From CAYOUV01 sp963790075 (GTDB taxonomy: Bacteria; Chloroflexota; Anaerolineae; Anaerolineales; Villigracilaceae): 64,000 bases of DNA. The stretch spans positions 1,240,001-1,304,000 of the forward strand of contig CAWBNG010000004.1 of NCBI GenBank assembly GCA_963790075.1, written 5' to 3'. This document shows, piece by piece, positions 9,544-18,336 of the stretch; the first letter of the stretch is position 1, and each line of letters starts with the position of its first letter. The notes below the pieces were generated by a model. The model worked only from the letters and a program-made list of their open reading frames with translations, had not been told where the DNA came from and did not search any database. The position numbers were made by a program, and so were the translations under genes.

Positions 9544-11583
9544 ATGGATTTTAAACTTAACGCCCCATTTATTCCAACCGGCGACCAGCCGGAAGCAATC
9601 GCCCAACTCGTCCGAGGTATCCAGGATGGTATGCGCAATCAGGTGTTGCTCGGTGCAACTGGCACCGGTAAGACCTTCACGATTGCTTCAGTCATCCAAC
9701 AGCTGCAGAAACCTGCTCTCGTCATGGCGCATAACAAAACCCTGGCGGCCCAACTGTATGCCGAGTTCAAGGATTTTTTTCCGGAGAACGCGGTCGAATA
9801 TTTTGTATCATATTACGATTATTATCAACCTGAAGCATACGTCCCGCGTCATGACTTGTACATCGAAAAAGAAACCGATATTAACGAGGAGATCGAACGT
9901 CTCCGTCTGGCGGCAACCGCGGCCTTGACTTCGCGCAAAGACGTCATCATCGTTGCCTCGGTCTCCTGCATCTACGGACTTGGCAGTCCGGAGGAATTTT
10001 TACGCGGCGCTGTTGCTTTGCGTGTAGGCGAAATCTACCGTCGTAATGCACTTATCCGCCAGTTGATTGAGAGTCAATATCAACGCAATGACATCGAATT
10101 GCGTCCCGGTACTTTCCGCGTACGCGGCGACACGCTTGAGATCATCCCGGCTTATATCGATAAGCGTGGCTACCGCATCACTTTTTTCGGGGATGAGATT
10201 GAACGCATCATGGAATTCGGCCCGCTGACCGGGGAAGTCTTCGCTGAGCCAGTGGAAATCTCGATTTACCCGGCCAAGCATTATTTAACCCAGGATGAAA
10301 AACTCAAGCAGGCAATTAGCGCTATCGAAAAGGAACTCGACCAGAGACTCGCTTTCTTCAAATCGCAGGAGAAATACCTGGAAGCCCAGCGGTTGGAACA
10401 AAGGGCGCGTTATGACCTTGAAATGTTGCGGGAGGTCGGTTATTGTTCCGGGATCGAAAACTATTCCCGTCACCTCGACCAGCGTGCAACTGGCACGCCT
10501 CCCTGGACGCTGATCGACTTTCTGCCATCAGATTACCTGCTCATCCTGGACGAGAGCCATATGACCGTGCCGCAGATCCGTGGCATGTACAACGGAGACC
10601 GCTCGCGCAAGGAGACGCTGGTCGAGTATGGCTTCCGCCTGCCTTCGGCATTGGACAACCGTCCGCTCAGATTCGAAGAGTTCGAACAGCACATGGGGTT
10701 CACGATTTATACTTCAGCCACGCCCGGACCTTATGAAATGCAGCATGCCGATCAGGTGGTCGAGCAAATCATCCGTCCGACGGGCCTGGTCGATCCGGAG
10801 GTCGAGGTGCGACCAAGCCAGGGTCAGGTGGACGATTTAATCGGCGAGATCCGGCAGCGTGTCGAACGAGGCGAACGCATCCTGGTTACCACGCTGACCA
10901 AAAGGATGGCCGAGGACCTGGCCGATTATCTGATGGAACTGGGCATCAAAGTCCACTACCTGCACTCTGAGATCGACACACTTGAGCGCATCGGGATCCT
11001 GCGCGACCTGCGCCTGGGGGTATTCGATGTGGTGGTCGGCATCAACCTGTTGCGTGAGGGCCTCGACCTGCCGGAAGTTTCAATGGTGGCCATCCTGGAT
11101 GCGGACAAGGAGGGTTTCCTGCGATCCGGGACGGCACTGATCCAGACCATCGGACGCGCCGCGCGTCACATTAACGGGCGGGTCATCATGTACGCTGACC
11201 GTATCACTGATTCGATGAAAACAGCGATTTCAGAGACCAACCGCCGTCGTGACAAACAGGTTAAATTTAACCAGGAGCACGGGATTACACCTGTCAGCAT
11301 TCACAAAGCTATCCGAGATCTGACCGATGGTCTTTCGCTGGAGGCGCGCGCCGTGGCTGAGCGCCAGGCAAAATATGAGCTGAAGGGTAGCGGCCTGCCG
11401 CGCGGAGAGTTACAGAAGATCATCGCTGAGTTGGATAAACAAATGAAGGAAGCCGCCAAGAACTTGGAATTCGAGAAGGCTGCAGCCTTGCGTGATGAAA
11501 TGTATGAGTTGAAAACGATTTTGGCCGAGGAAGAGAATTTGAAACCCTGGGAGCGCCTCAAGCTCTTAACCGGTGAAGAATAG
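9544..11583 (+). CDS. uvrB: Excinuclease ABC subunit UvrB
   Basis: UvrB is the damage-verifying helicase-like subunit of nucleotide excision repair; it is loaded by UvrA and forms the incision complex with UvrC. The 679-residue protein has the family start (FKLNAPFIPTGDQ), P-loop GATGTGKT at 37-44, the beta-hairpin region around YYDYYQPEAYVP, the LDESH Walker B segment, helicase motifs V and VI (INLLREGLDLPE, QTIGRAARH), and a C-terminal UVR domain. I chose ATG 9544 over an in-frame TTG at 9532 because family members begin at this point; a weak GAGAAG lies upstream. A LexA-like box just upstream suggests SOS induction. Confidence 0.97.
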   Translation: MDFKLNAPFIPTGDQPEAIAQLVRGIQDGMRNQVLLGATGTGKTFTIASVIQQLQKPALVMAHNKTLAAQLYAEFKDFFPENAVEYFVSYYDYYQPEAYVPRHDLYIEKETDINEEIERLRLAATAALTSRKDVIIVASVSCIYGLGSPEEFLRGAVALRVGEIYRRNALIRQLIESQYQRNDIELRPGTFRVRGDTLEIIPAYIDKRGYRITFFGDEIERIMEFGPLTGEVFAEPVEISIYPAKHYLTQDEKLKQAISAIEKELDQRLAFFKSQEKYLEAQRLEQRARYDLEMLREVGYCSGIENYSRHLDQRATGTPPWTLIDFLPSDYLLILDESHMTVPQIRGMYNGDRSRKETLVEYGFRLPSALDNRPLRFEEFEQHMGFTIYTSATPGPYEMQHADQVVEQIIRPTGLVDPEVEVRPSQGQVDDLIGEIRQRVERGERILVTTLTKRMAEDLADYLMELGIKVHYLHSEIDTLERIGILRDLRLGVFDVVVGINLLREGLDLPEVSMVAILDADKEGFLRSGTALIQTIGRAARHINGRVIMYADRITDSMKTAISETNRRRDKQVKFNQEHGITPVSIHKAIRDLTDGLSLEARAVAERQAKYELKGSGLPRGELQKIIAELDKQMKEAAKNLEFEKAAALRDEMYELKTILAEEENLKPWERLKLLTGEE

Positions 11584-11634
11584 AAGGGTCAGTCTGATTC
11601 CAGGCTTTTCAAACTAGAAAACCAATAGTGAAAA

Positions 11635-11670
11635 AGGCAAAGTGCCCGCTGGGAAGCGGGCACTTTGCCT
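11635..11670. terminator. Bidirectional terminator between uvrB and the aldo/keto reductase
   Basis: A perfect 16-bp stem (11635-11650 with 11655-11670) and a four-base GGGA loop sit between two convergent genes. The A-tract before the stem would give a U-tract to minus-strand transcripts; T-richness after it is weak on the plus strand. Confidence 0.85.
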
Positions 11671-11679
11671 GTGTGAAAA

Positions 11680-12639
11680 CTATTTTGCGATTTCGTCGAT
11701 TTGCGCTAAGAGGTCCGGAACTAATTTGGGCAGCACTTCGATGGCCTTCATATTCTCTTTTACTTGTTCCACCCGGCTGGCGCCTGTCATGACTGTGGTC
11801 ACGTTGGGGTTCTTGGCGCACCAGGCAATGGCGAGTTGGGCCATTGTGCAGCCAAGCTCTTTGGCAATCGGCATCAGTTTCTTGACCTTCTCGATGCGTT
11901 CCTGGTTGGTCAGCGAAGCTTTCAGCCAATCGTATCCATCCAATGCACCCCGGCTGTCTTTTGGAATGCCGTTGATATACTTGCCGGTCAGCATACCCGA
12001 GGCCAGCGGGCTAAAGGTTGTCAGGCCGATTCCAATGTCTTCATACAGGCGGGAAAATTCATTTTCAACCTTTTCGCGTTCGAAGAGGTTGTATTGTGGC
12101 TGTTCCATCTGCGGTTTATGCCAGCCATATTTGTCGGCGATCAGCCAGGCGGCACGGATTTCGCCTGCGCTCCACTCAGAGGTGCCCCAGTAGATGGCTT
12201 TGCCCCGGTCGATGATATCGCTCATGGCCCGCACAGTTTCCTCGATGGGAGTCTCCGGATCCGGGCGATGGCAATAGATCAGATCGATATAATCCAGACC
12301 GAAACGCTGGAGTGAGCCGTCGATCGCTTCCAGCAGGCGCTTGCGGTTGAGGGTATTACGCTCGTTGACCCCATCGTGCAATCCCCAATAAAATTTAGTT
12401 GAAACCATGTAACTGCCACGCCGCCAGCTCAATTTTTTAAGGGCGGCTCCCATCACTTCTTCGGCTTTGCCTCCCGCGTAGACTTCAGCGTTGTCGAAGA
12501 AATTGACACCTGCGTCATAGGCGGCTGCCAGGCAGTTGGCTGCTTCGTCAATTCCCATTTGGTTACCAAACGTGACCCAGGCCCCAAATGAAAGTTCACT
12601 TAGTTTAATTCCGGCTTTGCCGAGTCGTCGATATTCCAT
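11680..12639 (-). CDS. Aldo/keto reductase, potassium-channel beta-subunit-like group
   Basis: A 319-residue NADPH-dependent aldo/keto reductase with a TIM-barrel fold. The catalytic tetrad is complete: D49 and Y54 in DNAEVY, K82 in STKFYWG, and H124 in IYCHRPDP. The sequence style (YRRLGKAGIKLSELSFG at the start; LASGMLTGKY) matches the KvBeta/YghZ group, which reduces aldehydes and related carbonyls; the natural substrate is unknown. It is a single gene between two terminators with no functional neighbour. Confidence 0.93.
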   Translation of the reverse strand: MEYRRLGKAGIKLSELSFGAWVTFGNQMGIDEAANCLAAAYDAGVNFFDNAEVYAGGKAEEVMGAALKKLSWRRGSYMVSTKFYWGLHDGVNERNTLNRKRLLEAIDGSLQRFGLDYIDLIYCHRPDPETPIEETVRAMSDIIDRGKAIYWGTSEWSAGEIRAAWLIADKYGWHKPQMEQPQYNLFEREKVENEFSRLYEDIGIGLTTFSPLASGMLTGKYINGIPKDSRGALDGYDWLKASLTNQERIEKVKKLMPIAKELGCTMAQLAIAWCAKNPNVTTVMTGASRVEQVKENMKAIEVLPKLVPDLLAQIDEIAK

Positions 12640-12730
12640 TTAGCATTTCCTTTACTATGTTGATTTGAATCCAATTATACCCTTGCTGGCCCGGGTGTAA
12701 TCTTTTTTAGTTCTTTCCGGTTTCTTTATA

Positions 12731-12762
12731 TATCCTTTACATGGATTTGTTATCCTTTACAT
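12731..12762. repeat. Twelve-base direct repeats upstream of the secreted-protein gene
   Basis: TATCCTTTACAT occurs at 12731-12742 and again, identically, at 12751-12762, exactly 20 bases apart start to start and about 50 bases before the next ATG. Same-face spacing near two helical turns suggests tandem binding of a regulator or activator, but no clear -10 hexamer could be assigned. Confidence 0.55.
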
Positions 12763-12809
12763 AGTAAAACAGCAAGGATAGCTTGCTGATAATTCAAAGG
12801 AGAAAACAA

Positions 12810-13331
12810 ATGAAAAAGACACTTTTGATCGTTACTTTGGCTCTGGTCGCGCTTGGCGCGCTGGGCGTGGGTGTAGCTTTTGCCCAAGGACAACAGCCGC
12901 CGGTCCGGCCTTTCGGTCCCGGTATGATGGGGCAAAATGCTGATGGTGATTTCGGTGTGCTGCACGACTATATGATCGCTGCTTATGCCGACGCTCTGGA
13001 TACCTCAGTCGATGACCTGAACAGCCGCCTGGCTGCTGGTGAGACCATGTACCAGATTGCCCTCGATAATGGCCTGACCCAGAATGAGTTCTTCAGCCTG
13101 ATGCAGGATGCTCGTTCGAAGGCGCTAGATGGCGCTGTTGCGGACGGGGTCATCAGCCAAGATCAGGCTGATTGGATGGCCTCCCGCGGTTTTGGTCGCG
13201 GCGGTATGATGGGCGGTAACGGCTATGGAAATGGCGATTGCCCGATGTTCGATGGACAACCCGGTGGCTTTGGTCCCGGTGCTGGCGGTGGACGTGGGGG
13301 TCGCGGGACACAACCTTCCCAGGGCGGTTAA
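12810..13331 (+). CDS. Small secreted protein with glycine/methionine-rich tail
   Basis: A 173-residue exported protein. A clear Sec signal peptide (Lys-Lys, hydrophobic core, AFA-Q cleavage near residue 26) is followed by a helical region of about 75 residues resembling domains of other secreted bacterial proteins, where a segment of the type DALDTSVDDLNSRLAAGETM is followed by ISQDQADWM. The final 45 residues are rich in Gly, Met and Arg (GRGGMMGGN, GAGGGRGGRG) with a single Cys. Translation starts at ATG 12810 behind AAAGGAGA. The function is unknown; the tail could bind metal or be disordered. A strong terminator follows and the gene is monocistronic. Confidence 0.75.
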   Translation: MKKTLLIVTLALVALGALGVGVAFAQGQQPPVRPFGPGMMGQNADGDFGVLHDYMIAAYADALDTSVDDLNSRLAAGETMYQIALDNGLTQNEFFSLMQDARSKALDGAVADGVISQDQADWMASRGFGRGGMMGGNGYGNGDCPMFDGQPGGFGPGAGGGRGGRGTQPSQGG

Positions 13332-13348
13332 TCCCTCACCTCGGGTAC

Positions 13349-13381
13349 AAAAAGCAGGGCAGGCAACTGCCCTGCTTTTTT
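13349..13381 (+). terminator. Rho-independent terminator after the secreted-protein gene
   Basis: A 14-bp perfect stem (13349-13362 with 13367-13380), GCAA loop and terminal T-tract follow the stop codon by 17 bases. Confidence 0.9.
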
Positions 13382-13411
13382 ATCGTAAAATGGAAGTGGA
13401 AGGAGGTGGAC

Positions 13412-14338
13412 ATGGGCAATCACTTGCGTTGGTTAATTCCCTTAGTTTTGATCTTAGTGATCTTGGGAGTATATCTAATTCCTGTGCAGCACAAATCTAT
13501 GGCCGAACTATATTCTAAAGTAGATACGGATACCGCCAAGTCTTTGATGTTTTTCCGGAATTCCTATCCCGTTAAGACCTTGAATGTAGATGGAGTCGAT
13601 TGGGAATACCTGGCGCTCGGACAGGGAGACGAGGTGGTCTTGTTCCTGCATGGCATGACCGGTGCTTACGACATCTGGTGGCAGCAATTGGAAGCACTGC
13701 AGGGCACGTACCGGATGATCTCGGTCACTTATCCGGCGGTAGATAGTTTAGAAGAAATGGATCGGACCGTGATGGCGATCCTTGACGCGGAAGGGGTGGA
13801 GCGGTTTCACGTCGTCGGCAGTTCATTGGGCGGATATTTCGCTCAATACCTGGTCGCGCGCCATCCGGACAGGATCCTGAGTGCGGTCTTTGCCAATACC
13901 TTCCCACCCAACGACATTTTAGCGGAGAAGAACAAGACGATCGGGACCCTGTTGCCGTATTTGCCAGAATGGCTGGTCATGAACGTCTTACGGCGCAGTA
14001 TGCGTGACAGTGTGTATCCCGCCTCAGATTATTCCGAATTGGCATTGGCTTTTGGTTTGGAACAAACTTATGGCCGCATGAGCCAGGCACAGGTGTTGGG
14101 ACGTTATCGCTGCGTGATTGATCCGTTCGAAGCCCCTGATCTAGCTGCCTTGGGAATCCCTGCCATGATCATCGAAGCGGACAATGATCCTTTGGTGGAA
14201 AAAGCCTTGCGCGAGCAATTGAAAACCACGTATCCAACAACTGAGGTGATCACATTGAGCAATGGACATTTCCCTTATCTGAGCATGCCTGACCAATATA
14301 CTCATTTGCTCGAAGTGTTTTGGGGAACCAAGGAATAA
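13412..14338 (+). CDS. Membrane-anchored alpha/beta hydrolase
   Basis: A 308-residue alpha/beta-fold hydrolase. An N-terminal hydrophobic helix (about residues 6-24) probably anchors it with the enzyme outside. The oxyanion region HG is at 80-81, nucleophile S138 is in GSSLGG, a candidate acid is in EADNDPLV, and the catalytic His is in NGHFPY. The style is close to maspardin-like hydrolases, but the substrate cannot be inferred. I chose ATG 13412 because an ideal AGGAGGTG lies at 13401-13408; the frame is open further upstream but would cross the preceding terminator. Confidence 0.88.
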   Translation: MGNHLRWLIPLVLILVILGVYLIPVQHKSMAELYSKVDTDTAKSLMFFRNSYPVKTLNVDGVDWEYLALGQGDEVVLFLHGMTGAYDIWWQQLEALQGTYRMISVTYPAVDSLEEMDRTVMAILDAEGVERFHVVGSSLGGYFAQYLVARHPDRILSAVFANTFPPNDILAEKNKTIGTLLPYLPEWLVMNVLRRSMRDSVYPASDYSELALAFGLEQTYGRMSQAQVLGRYRCVIDPFEAPDLAALGIPAMIIEADNDPLVEKALREQLKTTYPTTEVITLSNGHFPYLSMPDQYTHLLEVFWGTKE

Positions 14339-14344
14339 GAATCT

Positions 14345-14375
14345 GGAGGCGGCGTGATGTTCCGCCTCCGATTTT
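14345..14375 (+). terminator. Terminator between convergent genes
   Basis: Arms GGAGGCGG (14345-14352) and CCGCCTCC (14362-14369), then ATTTTT, seven bases after the hydrolase stop. Confidence 0.8.
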
Positions 14376-14381
14376 TACAGA

Positions 14382-15782
14382 TTAAACCCAGCCGAATAGC
14401 CTGGCAATGCTGGCGGTTGCAAATGTAACCACAAAAGCCAGTCCCAGCGTGATCAGCACGCTGACCGCGGCCCATTTCTTGCTGCCAGTTTCTTTATAAA
14501 TTGTCATAATGGTGGTTGCACAGGGATTGTGGAGCAGCGCGAAGAGCATCAGGTTGACGGCGGTCAATAACGTCCAGCCGTGCTGGTCGACCAGTAGAGT
14601 GCGCAATTCTGTCAGACCCGGAATGTCGGTCATCATACCGGTGCCCAGGTAGACCATCATCATGGTCGGGACCACAATCTCGTTGGCCGGAATGGCAATA
14701 ATATAAGCCAATAGGATGACACCGTCCAAACCAAGCAGCAAGCCAAACGGGTTTAAGAAGTTGGCAGTGTGTTGCGCCAGGCTGGGACCGTTGACGTAGA
14801 TATTAGCCAGGACCCAGATTACTGCGCCGGCGGGGGCAGCTGTCTGGATGGCGCGCCACAAGACGAAGATGGTGCGGTCGATGAGCGAGGTGTACAGGAT
14901 GCGCAGGAAATTCGGCTGGCGGTAGGGAGGCAGTTCGAGCGTGAAGGCCGAGGCTTCGCCTTTCAGGATGGTCTTGGACAACGCCCAGGAAACGACCAGG
15001 GTGAAGAAAACACCGATCAGCACTACGCCGACGACGGATCCCGCGGCCGCAAAAGAAGCCAAGGCTGGAGGAAAAGCCGCCGCCATGAAGACCGTGGCCA
15101 GCAGGATCAGGGTCGGGAAGCGTCCATTGCAGGGTACGAAGTTATTGGTCAGGATGGCGATCAGGCGCTCGCGAGGCGAATTGATCACGCGAGTCGCGAT
15201 CACGCCGGCGGCGTTACAGCCGAATCCCATCGCCATGGTCAATGACTGCTTGCCATGTGCGCCGGCTTTTTTGAACATCCAATCCAGGTTGAAGGCTACG
15301 CGTGGCAGGTAACCCAGGTCTTCCAGAAAAGTGAACATCGGAAAGAAGATCGCCATAGGCGGGAGCATTACAGCGACCACCCAGGCCAGCCCGCGATAGA
15401 CACCATGCCAGATAAAGCCGGTAATCCACCAGGGAACACCCAGGTTGGTAAAGATGGCAGCCGCCTGGGCCTCGACCCAGAAAAGGGCGGTGGCCAGCAT
15501 TTGCGATGGGACGTTTGCGCCGACGATGGTGATCCAAAAAACGGCTGCCAGAATCAGCAGCATGATTGGCAAACCGAGGATGGGTGAGGTGACCAACTGG
15601 TCAATTTTCTGATCGAGATCGTATTTGTGATTACCCTTGTTTTGCACGGCGCGCGCGGCGATTTGTTCGGCTTCGTTGTAGAGTGATTTTACGATTTCGT
15701 CGCGAAAACCGCTGCCGAGCGTGCCGCGCAGGGTTTTGGCTTGCGAAAGCACATCTTGGGGATTTAAGCTGACTTCAGGCAT
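14382..15782 (-). CDS. feoB: FeoB membrane (permease) domain as a separate protein
   Basis: This 466-residue protein matches only the membrane half of the ferrous iron transporter FeoB. A soluble helical start of about 65 residues leads into the conserved entry segment (SPILGLPIM), then two Gate-type regions with GFGCNAAGV and the NNFVPCNGRFP segment, whose conserved Cys residues are implicated in transport. The G-domain is encoded separately two genes upstream (16432-17268), so this is a split FeoB. It is the last gene of its minus-strand unit, 22 bases after the UPF0316 gene. Both halves look intact, so the split is a gene arrangement rather than a frameshift. Confidence 0.87.
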   Translation of the reverse strand: MPEVSLNPQDVLSQAKTLRGTLGSGFRDEIVKSLYNEAEQIAARAVQNKGNHKYDLDQKIDQLVTSPILGLPIMLLILAAVFWITIVGANVPSQMLATALFWVEAQAAAIFTNLGVPWWITGFIWHGVYRGLAWVVAVMLPPMAIFFPMFTFLEDLGYLPRVAFNLDWMFKKAGAHGKQSLTMAMGFGCNAAGVIATRVINSPRERLIAILTNNFVPCNGRFPTLILLATVFMAAAFPPALASFAAAGSVVGVVLIGVFFTLVVSWALSKTILKGEASAFTLELPPYRQPNFLRILYTSLIDRTIFVLWRAIQTAAPAGAVIWVLANIYVNGPSLAQHTANFLNPFGLLLGLDGVILLAYIIAIPANEIVVPTMMMVYLGTGMMTDIPGLTELRTLLVDQHGWTLLTAVNLMLFALLHNPCATTIMTIYKETGSKKWAAVSVLITLGLAFVVTFATASIARLFGWV

Positions 15783-15804
15783 GGACCGGATTACCTTTCA
15801 GGTT

Positions 15805-16413
15805 TTATTTCGATTTTCTAAGCATAAAGTGATTGGCCAATGATGACCGGTGTTGTTGTACGGGGAAGATTCCCTCCTGGGTCGAACGAACTTCCTCGAT
15901 TGATAGAAATGCTTTCGGATGGAGCGCATTAATTATTTCCAGGACTTTGGCGACATCCCGGCGTTTGAGGATGGTGTAGATCAAGCTGACCTTCCCGCTC
16001 ACGCCGTGAGCGTCTACGAAAGTTACGCCATAACCGGTATCGTGAAGTTGTTGGACCAATTCACCCGGGTCCTGTTTTACGATGACGCGTACGATCAGCG
16101 TACCGATGGCCATCTTTTCTTCCAGCGAAAGACCGATGAAAGTTCCGGCTGCAAAGCCGGCAGCATATCCCAAATAGGCGGCAATGTTGTTTACGTTTTT
16201 CATGATCTGACTGATGGCAACAATCCAGATGAAGACTTCAACGAAGCCAAAAATCGGGGCCAGCGTACGCTTTCCGCGCGAAGTAAAAATGATGCGGAAG
16301 GTTCCCAGCGTAACATCCGTCACGCGAGCCAGAAAGATGAGAGCTGGCATGATGACCCAGGTAAAAACGCCTGAATCAAACAAACCTTGTATGGTGGTCA
16401 TAAAATCGGTCAT
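15805..16413 (-). CDS. UPF0316 membrane protein (DUF5698-DUF2179)
   Basis: A 202-residue protein of the UPF0316 family: three N-terminal membrane segments with the conserved RVTDVTLGTFRIIF block (about 30-45), and a C-terminal DUF2179 ferredoxin-like domain (about 105-175). DUF2179 domains occur in YitT-type membrane proteins and are thought to be regulatory; the function is undefined. It is unusual that the gene lies between the two halves of a split FeoB, 18 bases after the G-domain gene and 22 bases before the membrane-domain gene. A role in iron transport regulation is suggested by position only. Confidence 0.85.
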   Translation of the reverse strand: MTDFMTTIQGLFDSGVFTWVIMPALIFLARVTDVTLGTFRIIFTSRGKRTLAPIFGFVEVFIWIVAISQIMKNVNNIAAYLGYAAGFAAGTFIGLSLEEKMAIGTLIVRVIVKQDPGELVQQLHDTGYGVTFVDAHGVSGKVSLIYTILKRRDVAKVLEIINALHPKAFLSIEEVRSTQEGIFPVQQHRSSLANHFMLRKSK

Positions 16414-16431
16414 AGCACATCCATTCTTGTT

Positions 16432-17268
16432 TCATTGTCGTCCTTCAACGGCCATCTTGCGGCTAAATTGCACATCTTCCTGGTGTTGACGTGAAACTCG
16501 CTCGGCCAATTCGCCGCTGACCAGAGCCTGCTCGACCTTCGAATCACCGTCCAGTAAACGAATTGCCAGCCAGCGCGCATTTGGCAGGCCCGGGGCCAGG
16601 CGTTCGATCATCGGCACGAGTTCGTTGACAGCCTGCTGAAATTCGGGTGTGCCCTGCATGCGTAGCGGTTTTGTGGGCGTTTCGCCGGATATGACCTGTT
16701 CAACGGTTGAGAGTAAGGTATGGATGCCTTCGCCGGTACGGGCTGTGACCGGTACGGCCGGAATTCCTAAGTCGCGAGACAGACTTCGTGTATCCACTTC
16801 CAGGCCTTTGCGCTTGGCTTCATCCATCAGATTGACGGCCACGACAACCTTGTCAGTAATTTCCATGACCTGCATCACCAGGTTGAGATTGCGTTCGAGA
16901 GCAGTGGCGTCCGTAACGACGATTACGCAGTCTGGCTGGCCGAACAGGATGAAATCGCGGGCCACTTCCTCATCCTGGCTGGTGGAAAGCAAGGAATATG
17001 TACCTGGCAGGTCGACCAGTTTGTAATTGACCTGGTTGAACTGATAGCCGCCCTCTGCGCGCGAGACTGTTTTACCGGGCCAATTTCCGGTGTGTTGCTT
17101 TAGGCCGGTAAGGGCATTGAAAAGGGTTGACTTGCCGGTATTGGGATTCCCGGCTAAGGCCACCACACGGTCAAAGTTATCCAACTTAAGTCCCATGTGT
17201 TCCAATTGTGTAAAGGCAGGACAGGTCTCGCAGTGATCGGTGGGGAGTTGATTTTTCTTTTCAGACAT
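16432..17268 (-). CDS. feoB: FeoB G-domain as a separate protein
   Basis: A 278-residue GTPase matching the cytosolic N-terminal half of FeoB. It has an N-terminal CxxC (C13, C16), P-loop GNPNTGKS at 40-47, G3 DLPGTYSL, G4 NLMD, and the GDI-like helical region after about residue 200. It ends where the membrane half would begin; that half is encoded at 14382-15782. The protein would gate ferrous iron uptake by GTP binding. It is the first gene of a three-gene unit with a 160-base leader (17269-17428) separating it from the Usp gene. In that leader I see only a short CGAAA/TTTCG repeat and AT-rich hexamers, no convincing DtxR box. Confidence 0.92.
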   Translation of the reverse strand: MSEKKNQLPTDHCETCPAFTQLEHMGLKLDNFDRVVALAGNPNTGKSTLFNALTGLKQHTGNWPGKTVSRAEGGYQFNQVNYKLVDLPGTYSLLSTSQDEEVARDFILFGQPDCVIVVTDATALERNLNLVMQVMEITDKVVVAVNLMDEAKRKGLEVDTRSLSRDLGIPAVPVTARTGEGIHTLLSTVEQVISGETPTKPLRMQGTPEFQQAVNELVPMIERLAPGLPNARWLAIRLLDGDSKVEQALVSGELAERVSRQHQEDVQFSRKMAVEGRQ

Positions 17269-17428
17269 TTTATTCTCTCCTGGGACTGCGCATTTCTTTA
17301 GCAGCCGGGTGTAAGCAGAGATAAGGCGAAAGATCGTTTCGTGGTCAATCTGTTACAGATAAAGGTTTGCAATAGCTATAATTAAAGAGTGCTGCTAATT
17401 TTATAATGGGCCGATGCAGCGAGTAATT

Positions 17429-18334
17429 CTATGCAGTTGGGAGTGGAATGAATAGAATTGGGATGGTCGTTTGGCGCGCGACGTTAGGTGCGACGCTGCG
17501 TGCCCAAAAGGCGTCCAAGCCAGCCTTGCGGTGGGTGCTGAGCAATATCAGATCGGCTTCAATTTGATCGGCAACCTTGACGATAGTCTGGGCGGGGTCA
17601 CCTCGTCCAACCTCCGCGGAGACCTGGAACCCGCGTTCGGTCAGTTCATTGAGATGGTCCTGAAGGTGTTGCTTGGCGAGACCCTCTTTCATGTCGAGGT
17701 AAACACTGGTGGTGCCTGGCATCAGAGTCCTGGCTGCGGCTTGCTCCCCGGATAGTGTTCCAAAGGTTGGAATAACACATAGCAAGTGAAGTTCTGCTGG
17801 ATAAGCCTTAGCCAGGAATTCGGCGACCGGCAAGCTTTCGTCGTGATTTGATTCGCTATCCAGGGGGACCAGGATTCGGCGAAGTACGAACGGTTGCGGC
17901 TCACCAGGTTTTTTAGGTTGGAGTAGCAGGAGCGGAGTCTCGCCTTGCGCCAGTACTTGCTGGGCGATACTTCCGAAAAGCGCATCGTGTACATTGCCGC
18001 GTCCATGCGAGCACATCACAATCAGGTCTGGTTCGAACTCGCTGGCGTGATCGACAATACTGCGCGCCACGTCCTTTATCTCGGCTTTATGGACGTGCCA
18101 ATCGACCTGGGCTTCTTTGGGAAAGGAGTGGAGCGCGACCTGCTGTAAGTATTCATCCGCCTCTTCCGGCTGGGTCAGGTGGCGGTCCCTGTGGACAGCT
18201 TCGGGAGCATTCTTTTCGATCAGGTGTAGCAATGTGATGGGCGCATGTATCGTTTTGGCCAATGAGGCAGCCGGAGGCAGCGCAGCCTCAGCGAGCCTGG
18301 AACCATCAAGTGGAACGAGAATTTGTTTGAACAT
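17429..18334 (-). CDS. Tandem universal stress protein (two UspA domains)
   Basis: A 301-residue cytosolic protein with two UspA domains (about 1-140 and 151-300), each beginning with the ILVPLD motif. The first domain retains a Gly-rich ATP-loop-like segment (HGRGNVHDALFGS); the second (THRKAGLDAFWARS) is degenerate, so ATP binding by one half only is plausible. It starts two bases after the Nramp transporter stop, so it is co-transcribed with metal-uptake genes, suggesting a role during metal or oxidative stress. That role is inferred from position. Confidence 0.92.
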   Translation of the reverse strand: MFKQILVPLDGSRLAEAALPPAASLAKTIHAPITLLHLIEKNAPEAVHRDRHLTQPEEADEYLQQVALHSFPKEAQVDWHVHKAEIKDVARSIVDHASEFEPDLIVMCSHGRGNVHDALFGSIAQQVLAQGETPLLLLQPKKPGEPQPFVLRRILVPLDSESNHDESLPVAEFLAKAYPAELHLLCVIPTFGTLSGEQAAARTLMPGTTSVYLDMKEGLAKQHLQDHLNELTERGFQVSAEVGRGDPAQTIVKVADQIEADLILLSTHRKAGLDAFWARSVAPNVARQTTIPILFIPLPTA

Positions 18335-18336
18335 GA

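Noticed and set aside
17327..17341. CGAAA-GATCG-TTTCG inverted repeat upstream of the FeoB G-domain gene
   Set aside because: Only five-base arms and no similarity to a DtxR or Fur box; may be chance.
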